This document shows positions 15,057-25,932 of a DNA stretch of 26,463 nucleotides, piece after piece. Under the pieces are notes generated by a model that did no database searches, had not been told where the DNA came from, and worked only from the letters and a program-made list of their open reading frames with translations. Numbering within the stretch: position 1 is the first letter of the stretch; each line of letters begins with the position of its first letter. The stretch covers positions 1 to 26,463 of the forward strand of contig JAWVFT010000087.1 of NCBI GenBank assembly GCA_033855775.1. Direction: 5' to 3'. The DNA comes from DASVTR01 sp033855775 (lineage in GTDB: Bacteria; Acidobacteriota; Blastocatellia; Pyrinomonadales; Pyrinomonadaceae). The translations under genes and the position numbers were made by a program.

Positions 15057-15113
15057 GCGTGCGCGGCTCTCGACGGACAAGCTCTTGATAGTTCATCCTT
15101 CATCGCCCGCCCC

Positions 15114-15165
15114 GTTCATCGTTTCTCTCCGCCGTGGTTCATCGTTCGTTCATCGTTTCTCTCCG
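15114..15165 (+). repeat. Direct repeat of an 18-mer in the intergenic region
   Basis: GTTCATCGTTTCTCTCCG occurs at 15114-15131 and again at 15148-15165. Partial copies of GTTCATC occur at about 15090 and 15137. The array lies just upstream of a sigma70-like promoter, so it could be a regulator-binding array or another intergenic repeat. Confidence 0.8.
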
Positions 15166-15170
15166 TCTTA

Positions 15171-15200
15171 TTGACACGGACGCACGCAATACCGTAAAAC
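15171..15200 (+). promoter_or_regulatory. Sigma70-like promoter upstream of the DUF4912-GH57 genes
   Basis: TTGACA at 15171-15176 and TAAAAC at 15195-15200 are separated by 18 bases. It lies about 90 bases before the likely start at 15289 and after the end of the previous gene run, in the right place to begin a new transcription unit. Confidence 0.5.
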
Positions 15201-15288
15201 TTAGCTGCTCTAATAAAATGCCTTTGATTCGATGTGCTGTCCTGTGCAGGGAGCGTTTGCGTGGGCCGGTTCAAGAGATGTACACGCG

Positions 15289-16242
15289 ATGCCATTTTTC
15301 TCCCCCGTCAGTTCCGAGCAATTCATTGCCCCGCCCACGCCGCAGCCCGCCGTCGTCAGCGATAAACTGGCAGCCCTTTCGACAGACGAGCCGCTGCCCG
15401 AAGCTTATCACGTCAATCGCATTCGCCTGCTCGCGCAGTCGCCCCGCAAGCTGCATCTCTACTGGGAGTTTGCCCGCAATCCGTTCGAGCCTTTGTTCCG
15501 TTCCTTCGGCGCGCAGGCCGCGAGCTACGCGCTCGTCGTCCGGCTCGTCCAAACTGAAACTGAAGAGATAAGCTGGCACGCCGCCTCAACGACCCGCTCG
15601 CAGTGGTTCAACGTGCAGCCCGACGCCGCGTATCAAGCCGACGTTGGATTCTACGCGCCGCGCCGCGCCTTCATCCGTCTGCTCTCGTCAAACGTCGCGC
15701 GCACGCCGCGCGCGGGCGTAGCGCGACGGGCCGCCGAGACGGAAGAGTTTCGCGTCTCGCCCGAAGAGTTTGCGCGCGTGCTGGACGAAGCGGGCTACGC
15801 CAGCGACGCGCTCGAAGTCTCGCTCGAAGCCGCAGACCTCGCGACCGGAGACGCAGCGACGCGCGCAATCGCCGCCAACTTCGGCGGCGATTATCTATCG
15901 CAACTGGACGAAGCCAATCTGGCGGAGCTACGCAGCCTGCTGGCCGCGCTCGCGCTCGGAGCCGCGCCCGACGACGTGAGCGCAATGCTCTCGCCGACGC
16001 TCGCCGCGTGGCTCGAACATGCGCGCCGGCAACACGGCGAAGCCTTGCGCGCCGCGCACTTGCTTGAAATCCTGCGCGCCACGCTCGGCATTCAAACCAG
16101 CTTCGACTACGAGGATGTGGACGAAGAGGCGGCGCGGCGTGTCGCGCGTTTTGTCGTCGGGGCCAGCGAAGTCAACATGCCCCGCAGGCCGTTTCACATC
16201 TGGATGCCGAGCATGACCGCCGGAATTTTTAAGAAGCGATGA
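15289..16242 (+). CDS. DUF4912-domain protein
   Basis: 317 residues from the ATG at 15289; a 19-codon upstream extension (ATG at 15232) is Cys-rich and unlikely. Residues ~40-150 form the DUF4912 domain: VNRIRLLAQSPRKLHLYWEFARNPF resembles its LL...P..L..YWE pattern, with a beta-sandwich look. The rest is helical, alanine-rich and acidic. The function is unknown. In many bacteria DUF4912 genes sit beside GH57 glucan enzymes, as here, suggesting a role in glycogen or glucan metabolism. It is followed by a 116-base gap with an 8-bp tandem repeat, then the branching enzyme. Confidence 0.8.
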   Translation: MPFFSPVSSEQFIAPPTPQPAVVSDKLAALSTDEPLPEAYHVNRIRLLAQSPRKLHLYWEFARNPFEPLFRSFGAQAASYALVVRLVQTETEEISWHAASTTRSQWFNVQPDAAYQADVGFYAPRRAFIRLLSSNVARTPRAGVARRAAETEEFRVSPEEFARVLDEAGYASDALEVSLEAADLATGDAATRAIAANFGGDYLSQLDEANLAELRSLLAALALGAAPDDVSAMLSPTLAAWLEHARRQHGEALRAAHLLEILRATLGIQTSFDYEDVDEEAARRVARFVVGASEVNMPRRPFHIWMPSMTAGIFKKR

Positions 16243-16268
16243 GAGACGAGAGATGAAGCGCGAGACGC

Positions 16269-16292
16269 TGAGTCAATGAGTCAATGAGTCAA
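16269..16292 (+). repeat. Three tandem copies of TGAGTCAA
   Basis: Three exact copies of the 8-mer TGAGTCAA stand in the gap between the DUF4912 and GH57 genes. They resemble the other short tandem repeats of this window but have no obvious inverted partner. Confidence 0.85.
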
Positions 16293-16358
16293 TCGCTCTC
16301 CGGCTCAATCAGCTAAACGCTTTTCCATCGCTCTTCCTTCATCCCTTATCTCTTAACT

Positions 16359-17953
<1,595 letters not shown>

Positions 17954-17957
<4 letters not shown>

Positions 17958-18940
17958 ACGACCAACTGCGACGCCACGACGCGAAACAACAAGGACGCGG
18001 GGACGCAGCGACACGGCGACGCGGGGAAACAGAGAAAGAAACAATCTTCTTTGAAGGCAACGAAGACTTCGACGGAGAAAACGAAGGCTTCGTTGAAGCC
18101 GACCCTCGCCGCGTCTCCGCGTCTGCGCGTCCCCGCGTCTCGTCCGCGCCGCTCATCATCGGCCACAGAGGCGCGTCGGCTCTCGCCCCCGAAAACACGC
18201 TGGCCGCTTTCGAGCGCGCTCTCGAAGACGGCGCGGACGGACTCGAATTTGACGTGCGACTCGCGAGCGACCGCGTGCCTGTCGTCATCCACGACGCGAC
18301 GCTGCGACGCACAGGACTTTGCGAAGGCTCCATAGCGACGCTTTCATCCATCGAACTCGCGCGCGTTGATGTCGGGACATGGTTCAACCTGCGCCGCCCA
18401 ACCCTCGCTCAGCCCGCTTACTCAAACGAAAAAATCCCGACGCTCGCGCAGGTCTTCGAGACGATGAAAGAGCGCGCCGCCGTGCTCTACGTCGAGATGA
18501 AGTGCGACGTGTCCGAGGGCCGCGCCCTAGCCGTAGAGACGGCCCAACTCATCCGCGCGCACGCCTTCACCGGGCGCGTCGTCGTCGAAAGCTTCACGCT
18601 CGACGCGCTGGCGGAACTCAAGCGCGTCGCTCCCGAAATACGCGCCGCCGCTTTGTTTGAGCCGAAGCTCTCGCGTCCGCTCCCGTCAGCGCGTAAAATC
18701 ATCGAACAGACGATGGCTTGCGGCGCCGACGAAATCGCGCTGCATCGCACGCTTGCCACCGCACGCACGGTCGCGGCAGCAAGGCGGCGCGGCATGAACA
18801 CAATCGTTTGGACGGTTGATAATCCGGCTTGGGTCAAACGCGCGATTGAGCGCGGACTGCACGCTCTGATTACCAACCAGCCCGCGCAGATGCGCTCGCG
18901 GCTCGACCGTCTCTTGAATGACCGAAAAGCTTTTGCTTGA
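17954..18940 (+). CDS. Glycerophosphodiester phosphodiesterase with repeat-derived N-terminal extension
   Basis: 328 residues. The GDPD TIM barrel starts at residue 67: IIGHRGAS (HRG at 71-73), PENTLAAF (E80), EFDVRLASD (E98, D100) and VIHDATLRRTG (H113), all metal and catalytic residues of the family. It cleaves glycerophosphodiesters to glycerol 3-phosphate and an alcohol. No signal peptide is apparent. Residues 1-66 are low-complexity and charged; the DNA there contains a ~34-bp imperfect inverted repeat of GACGCGG-type units. No alternative ATG or GTG exists before the domain, and the ATG overlaps the GH57 stop. The extension looks like a repeat insertion that was kept in frame. Confidence 0.9.
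17993..18141. repeat. Imperfect inverted GACGCGG repeat inside the GDPD N-terminal coding part
   Basis: The left arm (17993-18026) and right arm (18107-18141) are near reverse complements; GACGCGGGGACGC matches for 13 bases, with scattered mismatches elsewhere. The loop is about 80 bases. The layout copies that of the intergenic heptad palindromes, but here it is inside an open reading frame. Confidence 0.7.
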
Positions 18941-18981
18941 ATGATTGAACCGCAATCGCGCGTGGCCCTTGTTCGACCTTG

Positions 18982-19827
18982 ATGAAGCGAACCGAGAATC
19001 AATCCGACAGAATCTTCCTGCGCCCTCAGTACGTCGCTCATTATCGCCGCGCACAGCGCACGCGCTGGACAAGCGCCGCGCGCCCTGACTACGCGACGCT
19101 CTTCGTGCTCGGCGGGCAACTCGCTTGCGACATAGACGGCCACACAATCGAACTGGCAGAAGCCGACGCGCTCCTGCTCGACCCCGGCGCGACCGCGACC
19201 GCCAAAGGTCGCGCGACCGCCTTGCTCTCGCTCACGCTCTCGCCTTCGCTGATGCTCGACAGCGCCGCGCGCACGCGACTCGTCGGCGCGGGCAGCAACG
19301 TCATCTTCGCCAGCAACGTCGTCAGGAATAATCAACGACTGATGCGCCTCGCGCGCGACCTTGCGGACGAGCTAACGCAGGAAGAGGCCGGGCAGGAACT
19401 CGTCGTCGCGGCCCTCATCGAGCAGTTGGTCATCGAACTGCTTCGTCATCACTCGAACATGCGCCGCTCGCCGGAGCTTGAATTGTCGCGCGCCGGACTC
19501 GTTGACCGTCGCATCCGCCTCGCCGTCGAGTTGATGCACGCGCGCCTCGCGGAGAATCTGCCGCTCGAAGAAATAGCGGGCGCGGCGTATCTGTCGCCCT
19601 TTCATTTCGCGCGCCTCTTCAAAAAACTGACCGGCGCGACCCCGCACGCTTACCTCGCCGCCCTGCGCGCCACACGCGCCCAAGCCTTGCTCGCCGACAC
19701 AGATTTCTCCATCACCGAAGTCGGCTCGCGCGTCGGCTACGACAGCCCAAGCCACTTCGCCAAAGCCTTTCGTCAAGCCACAGGACTCTCGCCCAGAGCC
19801 TTCCGCAACGCCGTCGTCAGAGACTAG
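18982..19827 (+). CDS. AraC-family transcriptional regulator
   Basis: 281 residues from the ATG at 18982 (a TTG one codon upstream is also in frame). The N-terminal half is a cupin-like sensor (YATLFVLGGQLACDIDGHTIELAEADALLLDPG). The C-terminal ~100 residues are the AraC double helix-turn-helix: LPLEEIAGAAYLSPFHFARLFKKLTG for the first and FSITEVGSRVGYDSPSHFAKAFRQATG for the second, with the family's YL-S-FHF-R-FK and GY-S-SHF--AF pattern. The ligand is unknown. It follows GDPD after 41 bases and may regulate neighbouring genes; that is inference. Confidence 0.93.
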   Translation: MKRTENQSDRIFLRPQYVAHYRRAQRTRWTSAARPDYATLFVLGGQLACDIDGHTIELAEADALLLDPGATATAKGRATALLSLTLSPSLMLDSAARTRLVGAGSNVIFASNVVRNNQRLMRLARDLADELTQEEAGQELVVAALIEQLVIELLRHHSNMRRSPELELSRAGLVDRRIRLAVELMHARLAENLPLEEIAGAAYLSPFHFARLFKKLTGATPHAYLAALRATRAQALLADTDFSITEVGSRVGYDSPSHFAKAFRQATGLSPRAFRNAVVRD

Positions 19828-19977
19828 AGATTGAGGCCGGAGCTTCGTCAGAGCGGCAGATGAACGCTGGCCTCCGATGTTAAGCAATCCGGCGATAGTA
19901 TTACGCAAGATATGACGAGACGGCGGCGCGTTTCAGGGCTATGCTGCTCCCAACACATTTTGGAAGGACAAAGGCAC

Positions 19978-21294
<1,317 letters not shown>

Positions 21295-21295
21295 G

Positions 21296-21321
21296 AAGCT
21301 GAATCTCTCAGCTTGATTTTT
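21296..21321 (+). terminator. Rho-independent terminator after ino1
   Basis: A perfect 7-bp stem (AAGCTGA, 21296-21302; TCAGCTT, 21308-21314) with a five-base loop is followed by GA and a run of five T. It starts one base after the ino1 stop. Confidence 0.75.
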
Positions 21322-21332
21322 ACGTCCCGGAA

Positions 21333-21366
21333 GGGCTGGCGCGACTGCTTGCGCCAGCCCTTCTTC
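21333..21366 (+). terminator. Second, GC-rich terminator-like hairpin
   Basis: GGGCTGGCGC (21333-21342) and GCGCCAGCCC (21351-21360) form a perfect 10-bp stem with an 8-base loop, followed by TTCTTC. The stem is strong and the T tract weak. With the hairpin just before it, this makes a tandem stop that would separate ino1 from the AAA+ ATPase gene. Confidence 0.65.
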
Positions 21367-21592
21367 CGTCCTTCGGGTAACCCGCCGCAGGCCGAATGCG
21401 TCGCTCGCCGCCAAGCGACGTTCTGGGGAAAGAAGCGCACGTTTAGGTGCAAAAAAGCCTGCTTCCCTTTTATCCAAAAACTCGGATGAGGACAGTATTT
21501 GTCAGTTCTCCCGTGCCGTCATTTGTCAATCATGTCCGACTCGATTCGATGGACGAAGCGAGCATTATTTTTCATTCCCCTAATATTTTGTG
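21367..21592. other. Non-coding stretch before the AAA+ ATPase gene
   Basis: I see no gene here. It has a 7-bp-stem hairpin (21399-21405 with 21414-21420) and two copies of ATTTGTCA (21497-21504 and 21521-21528, 24 bases apart) that could be a regulator-binding pair. The 3' part is rich in A+T, as expected near a promoter. Confidence 0.5.
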
Positions 21593-21621
21593 GTGACAAT
21601 TAGCGCGTTGTCGTATATATA
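21593..21621 (+). promoter_or_regulatory. Sigma70-like promoter upstream of the AAA+ ATPase gene
   Basis: GTGACA (21593-21598) and TATATA (21616-21621) are spaced by 17 bases, in an A+T-rich stretch. Transcripts from here would have a leader of about 210 bases before the ATG at 21836. Confidence 0.4.
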
Positions 21622-21703
21622 GCGTCTGTCTGAAAAAGACGGCGGACGCAGGGCCTCAGCCGAAAGTAAACGCGCCTCGCTCGCCGCGCATCAATTACAA
21701 CAG

Positions 21704-21719
21704 TGGTTCGTTCTTTGCA
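21704..21719 (+). promoter_or_regulatory. Sigma54-like (-24/-12) promoter upstream of the AAA+ ATPase gene
   Basis: TGGTTCGTTCTTTGCA fits the consensus TGGYACG-N4-TTGCA at all fixed positions but one (T for A), and GG and GC are 12 bases apart as required. The leader would be about 105 bases. No sigma54 activator gene is seen in the window. Confidence 0.4.
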
Positions 21720-21835
21720 TGGCAGTAGTGGGGATGTCGCCCGGCAGGGCCGGAACCGACCATTCGCGGTCGAGTTTCCACAAACCTTGACGACGAGACT
21801 AATCGCCATTGACCGCTCATGTGAGGAGGACGGCC

Positions 21836-23065
21836 ATGATTGCAGAATTAGAACTAGAGCTGGAAATGGAAATGGAAAAACGGAATCACAAAATGGAAAC
21901 GGTCTTCCTCGACCCCGATCAAAAAAGCCCGCGCGCGCAGGAGTTTGAAGAGAAGCTCAGCCACCGCATCGTCGGTCAGGAACGCGCTGTGCGCCGCATG
22001 AGCGGTCTGTATCAAATTTTTCTGGCGGGCATGAACCCGCCGAATCGCCCCGTCGGCACGATGCTCTTTTTGGGGCCGACCGGCTCCGGCAAGACGCGCG
22101 TCGTCGAGGCTGCGGCTGAAGTTCTCTTCGGCGACCCGAACGCTGTCGTCAAGATAGACTGCGCCGAGTTTCAGCATTCGCATGAAATCGCCAAGCTGAT
22201 TGGCTCGCCTCCGGGCTACCTCGGCCACCGCGAGACTGCGCCGATGCTGACGCAGGAGAATCTTGACCGGATGCATACTGAAGAGACGAAGCTATCGCTG
22301 ATTCTCTTCGACGAAATCGAGAAGGCGTCGGATAGCCTCTGGCAACTGCTGCTCGGAATCTTAGACAAAGCGACGTTGACGCTCGGCGATAATCGTCGCG
22401 TAGATTTCTCGAAGACGATGGTTATCATGACCTCGAACTTGGGAGCGCGCGAGATGTCCGAGTTGATTTCCGGCGGCATCGGTTTCGCTCCCGGCAAAGG
22501 CTCGCAGTCAATCAACGATACGGAAGTTGACCAGAAGATTTATCGCACCGCGGTCGAAGCCGCGCGCCGTAAATTCTCGCCGGAGTTTATGAACCGGATT
22601 GACAAGGTGGTCGTCTTCCGCTCTTTGAAAGAGCATCATCTGCGGCTGATTCTCGACCTCGAATTGCAGTCCATCCAAGACCGCATCATGGGTTCTGCCG
22701 GAACCAAGTTTATCTTTCAATGCACGGACGCGGCCAAAGACTTGCTGCTCAAGGAAGGCATTGATTACAAGTACGGCGCGCGTCATCTGAAACGCGCCAT
22801 CGAGCGCTTTCTCGTCTACCCGCTGTCGAATCTGGTCGCCACAGACCAAGTGGGCCTCGGCGATCTGGTCACGGTTGACCTCAACGAGAGCGGCTCCAAG
22901 CTGACCTTCTCAAAGCGTTCCGGCGGCGCGCTGATTCATGAGACGCGTGAAGCAGAAGCAGCGATGGAAGAGTTGGAGTCCAAATCGGGCGGCGTCGGAA
23001 TGCCTATCCCGCAAACCAAAGCCGCGCGCAAAGGCCAGGGCCGCAGCGACAAAAACGAAGGCTGA
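21836..23065 (+). CDS. Single-domain ClpB/ClpA-D2-like AAA+ ATPase
   Basis: 409 residues. The ATG at 21836 has a strong ribosome-binding site (GAGGAGG, 21823-21829). One AAA+ module: IVGQERAV (45-52), Walker A GPTGSGKT (80-87), pore loop GYLG (127-130), Walker B LILFDE (155-160), sensor-1 TSN (199-201), arginine finger in EFMNRID (R254) and a C-terminal D2-small domain with YGARHLKR (sensor 2). It lacks the N domain, D1 and middle domain of ClpB/ClpA and the zinc finger of ClpX. The N-terminal 25 residues are a charged Glu/Leu/Met stretch from tandem hexamers, and the C-terminal 40 are disordered and basic. It likely unfolds or remodels proteins; no ClpP-binding loop is clear and the partner is unknown. 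Confidence 0.9.
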   Translation: MIAELELELEMEMEKRNHKMETVFLDPDQKSPRAQEFEEKLSHRIVGQERAVRRMSGLYQIFLAGMNPPNRPVGTMLFLGPTGSGKTRVVEAAAEVLFGDPNAVVKIDCAEFQHSHEIAKLIGSPPGYLGHRETAPMLTQENLDRMHTEETKLSLILFDEIEKASDSLWQLLLGILDKATLTLGDNRRVDFSKTMVIMTSNLGAREMSELISGGIGFAPGKGSQSINDTEVDQKIYRTAVEAARRKFSPEFMNRIDKVVVFRSLKEHHLRLILDLELQSIQDRIMGSAGTKFIFQCTDAAKDLLLKEGIDYKYGARHLKRAIERFLVYPLSNLVATDQVGLGDLVTVDLNESGSKLTFSKRSGGALIHETREAEAAMEELESKSGGVGMPIPQTKAARKGQGRSDKNEG

Positions 23066-23082
23066 GCCAAGAACAGTCCAAG

Positions 23083-23145
23083 GTCTAAAGTCCAATGTCC
23101 AAAGTCAGGAATCATCTTCTTGACTTTGGACATTGGACTTTAGAC
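23083..23145. repeat. Perfect 25-bp inverted repeat (AAAGTCC type) between convergent genes
   Basis: 23083-23107 is the exact reverse complement of 23121-23145, with a 13-base loop. It uses the same AAAGTCC-like units as the repeat at 8116-8202. It lies 18 bases after the AAA+ gene stop and 15 bases before the stop of the convergent HEAT gene, so it could serve as a bidirectional terminator or an mRNA 3'-end stabiliser. Confidence 0.93.
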
Positions 23146-23160
23146 TTTAGATGTTGGGCT

Positions 23161-24060
23161 TTAAATTTTTGACTGTTGTTGGTACGCGATTTTGAGGAGG
23201 GCTTCGTGGGCGATGCGGGAGAGATAAGGGTCGCGGGCGGAGAGCGCAGCGCGCAGCGGAGCGATGGCTGAAGGGTCGCCGATGATGCCGAGCGCAAGCG
23301 CGGCCTCGCGTCGCACATCGTCCGGCGCGCGCGTGTCCGAGAGCGCGGCGATTAAAGCAGGGACGGCGGCGCGGCTCTTGATTTGTCCGAGCGAACGCGC
23401 TGCCGCGCGACGGACAAACTCATTCTCGTTTCTCTTCTTTCGTCTGACTTTATTTATCAGCCCCGGCGCGCTCATGCGCAGATTCAAAATTTCCGCGAGC
23501 GGAACAACCGCCGTCTCATCGCTAATCAAGCCGAGCGCGACGACAGATGCGCCGCGCACGCTGTCCAGTTTTTCTGTTTCCAAAATGCTAAGCAGCCGGG
23601 CGGTTGCCTGACGACTGCGCGTCTCGCCTAGAGCGTAAGCCGTCTCCTGCCGCACAAACTCGTCACGGTCGTTTAAGAGCGGAAGCAAGCTGGCGGCGGC
23701 TTCATCGGATGACAGCGCGAGGACTGCGCGGGCGGCTGTGGCGCGCACGATGGCCGCCGCATCTCTCAAGGCGACAGCAGCGGCGCGCGCGCTATCGGCG
23801 CGATTCAGCCAACCGAGGCTCATCACGGCGCAGCGTCGCTCCTCCACATCCGTTGAAGAGAGGCGGCGGCTTTGAATCTCAAGCTGCTGTTGTAGCGAAG
23901 CCGCGCCAGCCGACGGAGGCAGACATCTTCGCTGCGGCGGCAGTTGCGCCGTCGCAGTGAAATAGTGACCGGCGCAGAGCAAGACGAGCGCAACGGCGGC
24001 GCAACGTGCCGGAGAGCGCGCATGGCTGAGCGAGAGATGTTTGAGCGATGCCGGAATCAT
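23161..24060 (-). CDS. Exported HEAT-repeat protein
   Basis: 299 residues. The start at 24060 is chosen because it gives a signal peptide (MIPASLKHLSLSHARSPARCAAVALVLLCAGHYFTATAQ) and lies 5 bases after the stop of the upstream small gene; a longer frame to 24126 would overlap that gene. The mature part is a run of HEAT/PBS-lyase-like helical repeats of ~31 residues: VEERRCAVMSLGWL, DEFVRQETAYALGE, LDSVRGASVVALG, NEFVRRAAARSLGQI, PDDVRREAALALGIIG, DPYLSRIAHEALLKI. Such solenoids bind other proteins and have no active site; a periplasmic scaffolding role is inference. It converges on the AAA+ gene. Confidence 0.88.
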   Translation of the reverse strand: MIPASLKHLSLSHARSPARCAAVALVLLCAGHYFTATAQLPPQRRCLPPSAGAASLQQQLEIQSRRLSSTDVEERRCAVMSLGWLNRADSARAAAVALRDAAAIVRATAARAVLALSSDEAAASLLPLLNDRDEFVRQETAYALGETRSRQATARLLSILETEKLDSVRGASVVALGLISDETAVVPLAEILNLRMSAPGLINKVRRKKRNENEFVRRAAARSLGQIKSRAAVPALIAALSDTRAPDDVRREAALALGIIGDPSAIAPLRAALSARDPYLSRIAHEALLKIAYQQQSKI

Positions 24061-24065
24061 CAAAG

Positions 24066-24329
24066 TCAGGCGCGGTGTTGGAGCGTGGCGGCGCGGCGGT
24101 CTGCCCTGCGGCGCACAGCTTCCCACTCGAAGACCTGCCGCGCGCGCCTGTTTTCCGGGGCGTCAGCCAGCAGCGAAATCAACTCGTCTTCCCACAAGCC
24201 CGGCGCGATTTTGGCGTGGCGCATCGACTCCATAATCGAGATGTAGTCTAAGACTTCTTTGACCTCTGTGTCGTTCAGTGAATCGAGTTTAAGGGCGAGG
24301 CGTTGCCGCTCCGTTATTCGTTTGGCCAT
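24066..24329 (-). CDS. Small protein of unknown function
   Basis: 87 residues from the ATG at 24329, which has GGAG nine bases upstream; a frame extension to 24395 is Cys- and Arg-rich and unlikely. I do not recognise it. The N-terminal half is helical (KRITERQRLALKLDSLNDTEVKEVLDYISIMESM) and the C-terminal half is charged with several Arg-Arg pairs. The composition resembles the short adaptor or antitoxin-sized proteins found beside larger genes, but no known toxin is next to it. It is 5 bases upstream of the HEAT-repeat gene, so the two are probably co-transcribed. Confidence 0.65.
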   Translation of the reverse strand: MAKRITERQRLALKLDSLNDTEVKEVLDYISIMESMRHAKIAPGLWEDELISLLADAPENRRARQVFEWEAVRRRADRRAATLQHRA

Positions 24330-24607
24330 CTCTTCGGCTCCTTGCGTGCAAAGGCGACGGCCCATTAACAAGCCCGCTCTCAAGAGCGTAGGCAACGACG
24401 TTCGGAAGGCCGTCGGCGGATTCTTTCAGGCGCGCGTGCGCACGCTTTTGCTTTTCTCACCTGCGAATTTCGTTTCTCCAAATTGAAAGATTCACAATGC
24501 CGGATTACGGCGCGAAAGCCTGCTATTTTATCCTGCCTGTCTGACCGGGGAATGAACGCAATATACACGAGACACGTGGACGGCGCAAGAAAATCGTTGA
24601 TGAAGAA

Positions 24608-25111
24608 TTAGCTCTCTTGCCCGTCGAGTTCGATGATGCGGGAAGTGATTTGCTCGTCGTCGATTTCGATAAGACCGACGGAGCGCGGAAGGCTAAAACG
24701 CTTCGGCCCTGCGCTGCCGGGATTGAAGAGCAGCGTCCCGCGCCACTGCGCCGCGTAAGCCTGATGGCTGTGGCCGAAGACCACAACGTCCGGCATGCGC
24801 TGTTCGATGATGCGCTGCTGCGCGGCGTTCATCTTCTCGACGGTGGCGAATTGATGGCGGACGTAAAAGGTGCGCCCGCCGATAACGGCCATGCGCTCGT
24901 TCGGATAGCACATCGTATTGGAGTCGATGTTGCCGCGCACGGCGATGACGGGCGCGATTTTTTCCAGTTCCCAGATGAGTTCCTCGCTCCCTATGTCGCC
25001 CGCGTGGATAATTCGTTTGACGCCCGCGAACAGTTTGAGAGCCTGCGGGTCAAGCTTGCCGTGTGTGTCGGAGATGACGCCGATGCGCATCGGACTCGAC
25101 GCGCTCATCAT
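24608..25111 (-). CDS. YfcE/MJ0936-type metallophosphoesterase
   Basis: 167 residues, family length. Metal-binding motifs appear in order: GVISDTHG (Asp/His), HAGDIGS, VRGNID, HQF in place of the usual GH-type motif, and FGHSHQ, ending in LFNPGSAG. The family hydrolyses phosphodiesters with Mn2+ or other divalent metals in vitro; the cellular substrate is usually unknown. It is cytoplasmic, with no signal. The ATG at 25111 overlaps the stop of the upstream J-domain gene by ATGA, indicating coupling; another in-frame ATG at 25090 would still keep the first motif. Confidence 0.9.
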   Translation of the reverse strand: MMSASSPMRIGVISDTHGKLDPQALKLFAGVKRIIHAGDIGSEELIWELEKIAPVIAVRGNIDSNTMCYPNERMAVIGGRTFYVRHQFATVEKMNAAQQRIIEQRMPDVVVFGHSHQAYAAQWRGTLLFNPGSAGPKRFSLPRSVGLIEIDDEQITSRIIELDGQES

Positions 25112-25932
25112 GAATCAATCTTGGAGGCGAACGTGTGCATCGTGTCCACGATGAGCACGGCGATGGGCGGATAAAAGACTAAATCGGGGCGAATATGCTG
25201 GTCGAAGAAGATGGCCAAATCGCCGATGATGTATTCGGCGTGCGCGCCCGCCAGCAGACCGGCAGCGACGCTGATGAGATAGCCGACGATTAAAAACGAG
25301 AATGCCTTTGAGCGCGTGAACGGCTTATCCTGGCTCTCGACTCCGTTCATGATTGAATACTCGACGGGCGGCGGCTGGTAAGTGTAACGCTCTAAGTATT
25401 CGCGCAGTCGTGAGAGCAGATGCCAGAGGCCGAGGACGAAGAGCGCGACGACGATGGTGCGGCCCGTCAAGCCGTTGAAGCTCTGCCAGAACTTCGGCTT
25501 GAGCATGGCGACGATGAAGGTCGAGAGAAAGAGCGTGACGGTGGTGAAGACGACCTGCGAGCGTTCGGAAGTTTCGCGGCGGTCGGCTTCGAGCCAGAGG
25601 TCAACGACTCTATCGTAGCGCGCCTGCGCGGCCACCATCCGCGCGCGCCGCGCGTGTATGTTGTCGGAATGAAGCACGGAGGAAGCGGCGGCGGCAGGAT
25701 TGACGCGACCCTTCCAACGCTCGCGTTCGCGTTGCGCGTCGTAGGCGGCGCGCTCCTGCGGGTCGCTCAGCGTGCGGTAAGCCAGAGCCAGCAGCGCAAA
25801 CTCGCGCGCAGCATCTTCCGAGCCGCCGTTGTGGTCTGGATGCCGCTCGCGCGCCAGCCGCCGGTAAGCAGTCTTGATTTCGGCTATCGAAGCCGTTTGT
25901 TTGACGCCTAAGATTTTGTAATAGTTATCCAC
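25108..25932 (-). CDS. Membrane-anchored J-domain (DnaJ-like) protein
   Basis: 274 residues. Residues 1-70 are a J domain: MDNYYKILGVKQTASIAEIKTAYRRLARERHPDHN with the HPD tripeptide at 31-33, then ALAYRTLSDPQERAAYD. It would stimulate an Hsp70. There is no Gly/Phe or zinc-finger region. The remainder has four likely membrane helices (from about residues 125, 160, 210 and 245), so the J domain is tethered at the inner membrane facing the cytoplasm. The start is a GTG at 25932, the point where J domains begin; an AAGGAG stands about 15 bases upstream, farther than usual. No dnaK is nearby. It overlaps the phosphoesterase gene. Confidence 0.9.
   Translation of the reverse strand: MDNYYKILGVKQTASIAEIKTAYRRLARERHPDHNGGSEDAAREFALLALAYRTLSDPQERAAYDAQRERERWKGRVNPAAAASSVLHSDNIHARRARMVAAQARYDRVVDLWLEADRRETSERSQVVFTTVTLFLSTFIVAMLKPKFWQSFNGLTGRTIVVALFVLGLWHLLSRLREYLERYTYQPPPVEYSIMNGVESQDKPFTRSKAFSFLIVGYLISVAAGLLAGAHAEYIIGDLAIFFDQHIRPDLVFYPPIAVLIVDTMHTFASKIDS

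Noticed and set aside
21640..21690. Cyclic-di-GMP riboswitch-like string (GACGCAGGGCCTCAGCC)
   Set aside because: It faintly recalls the GACGCAAAGCC segment, but the partner segments (GGCAAACC and the tetraloop-receptor stem) are absent upstream.
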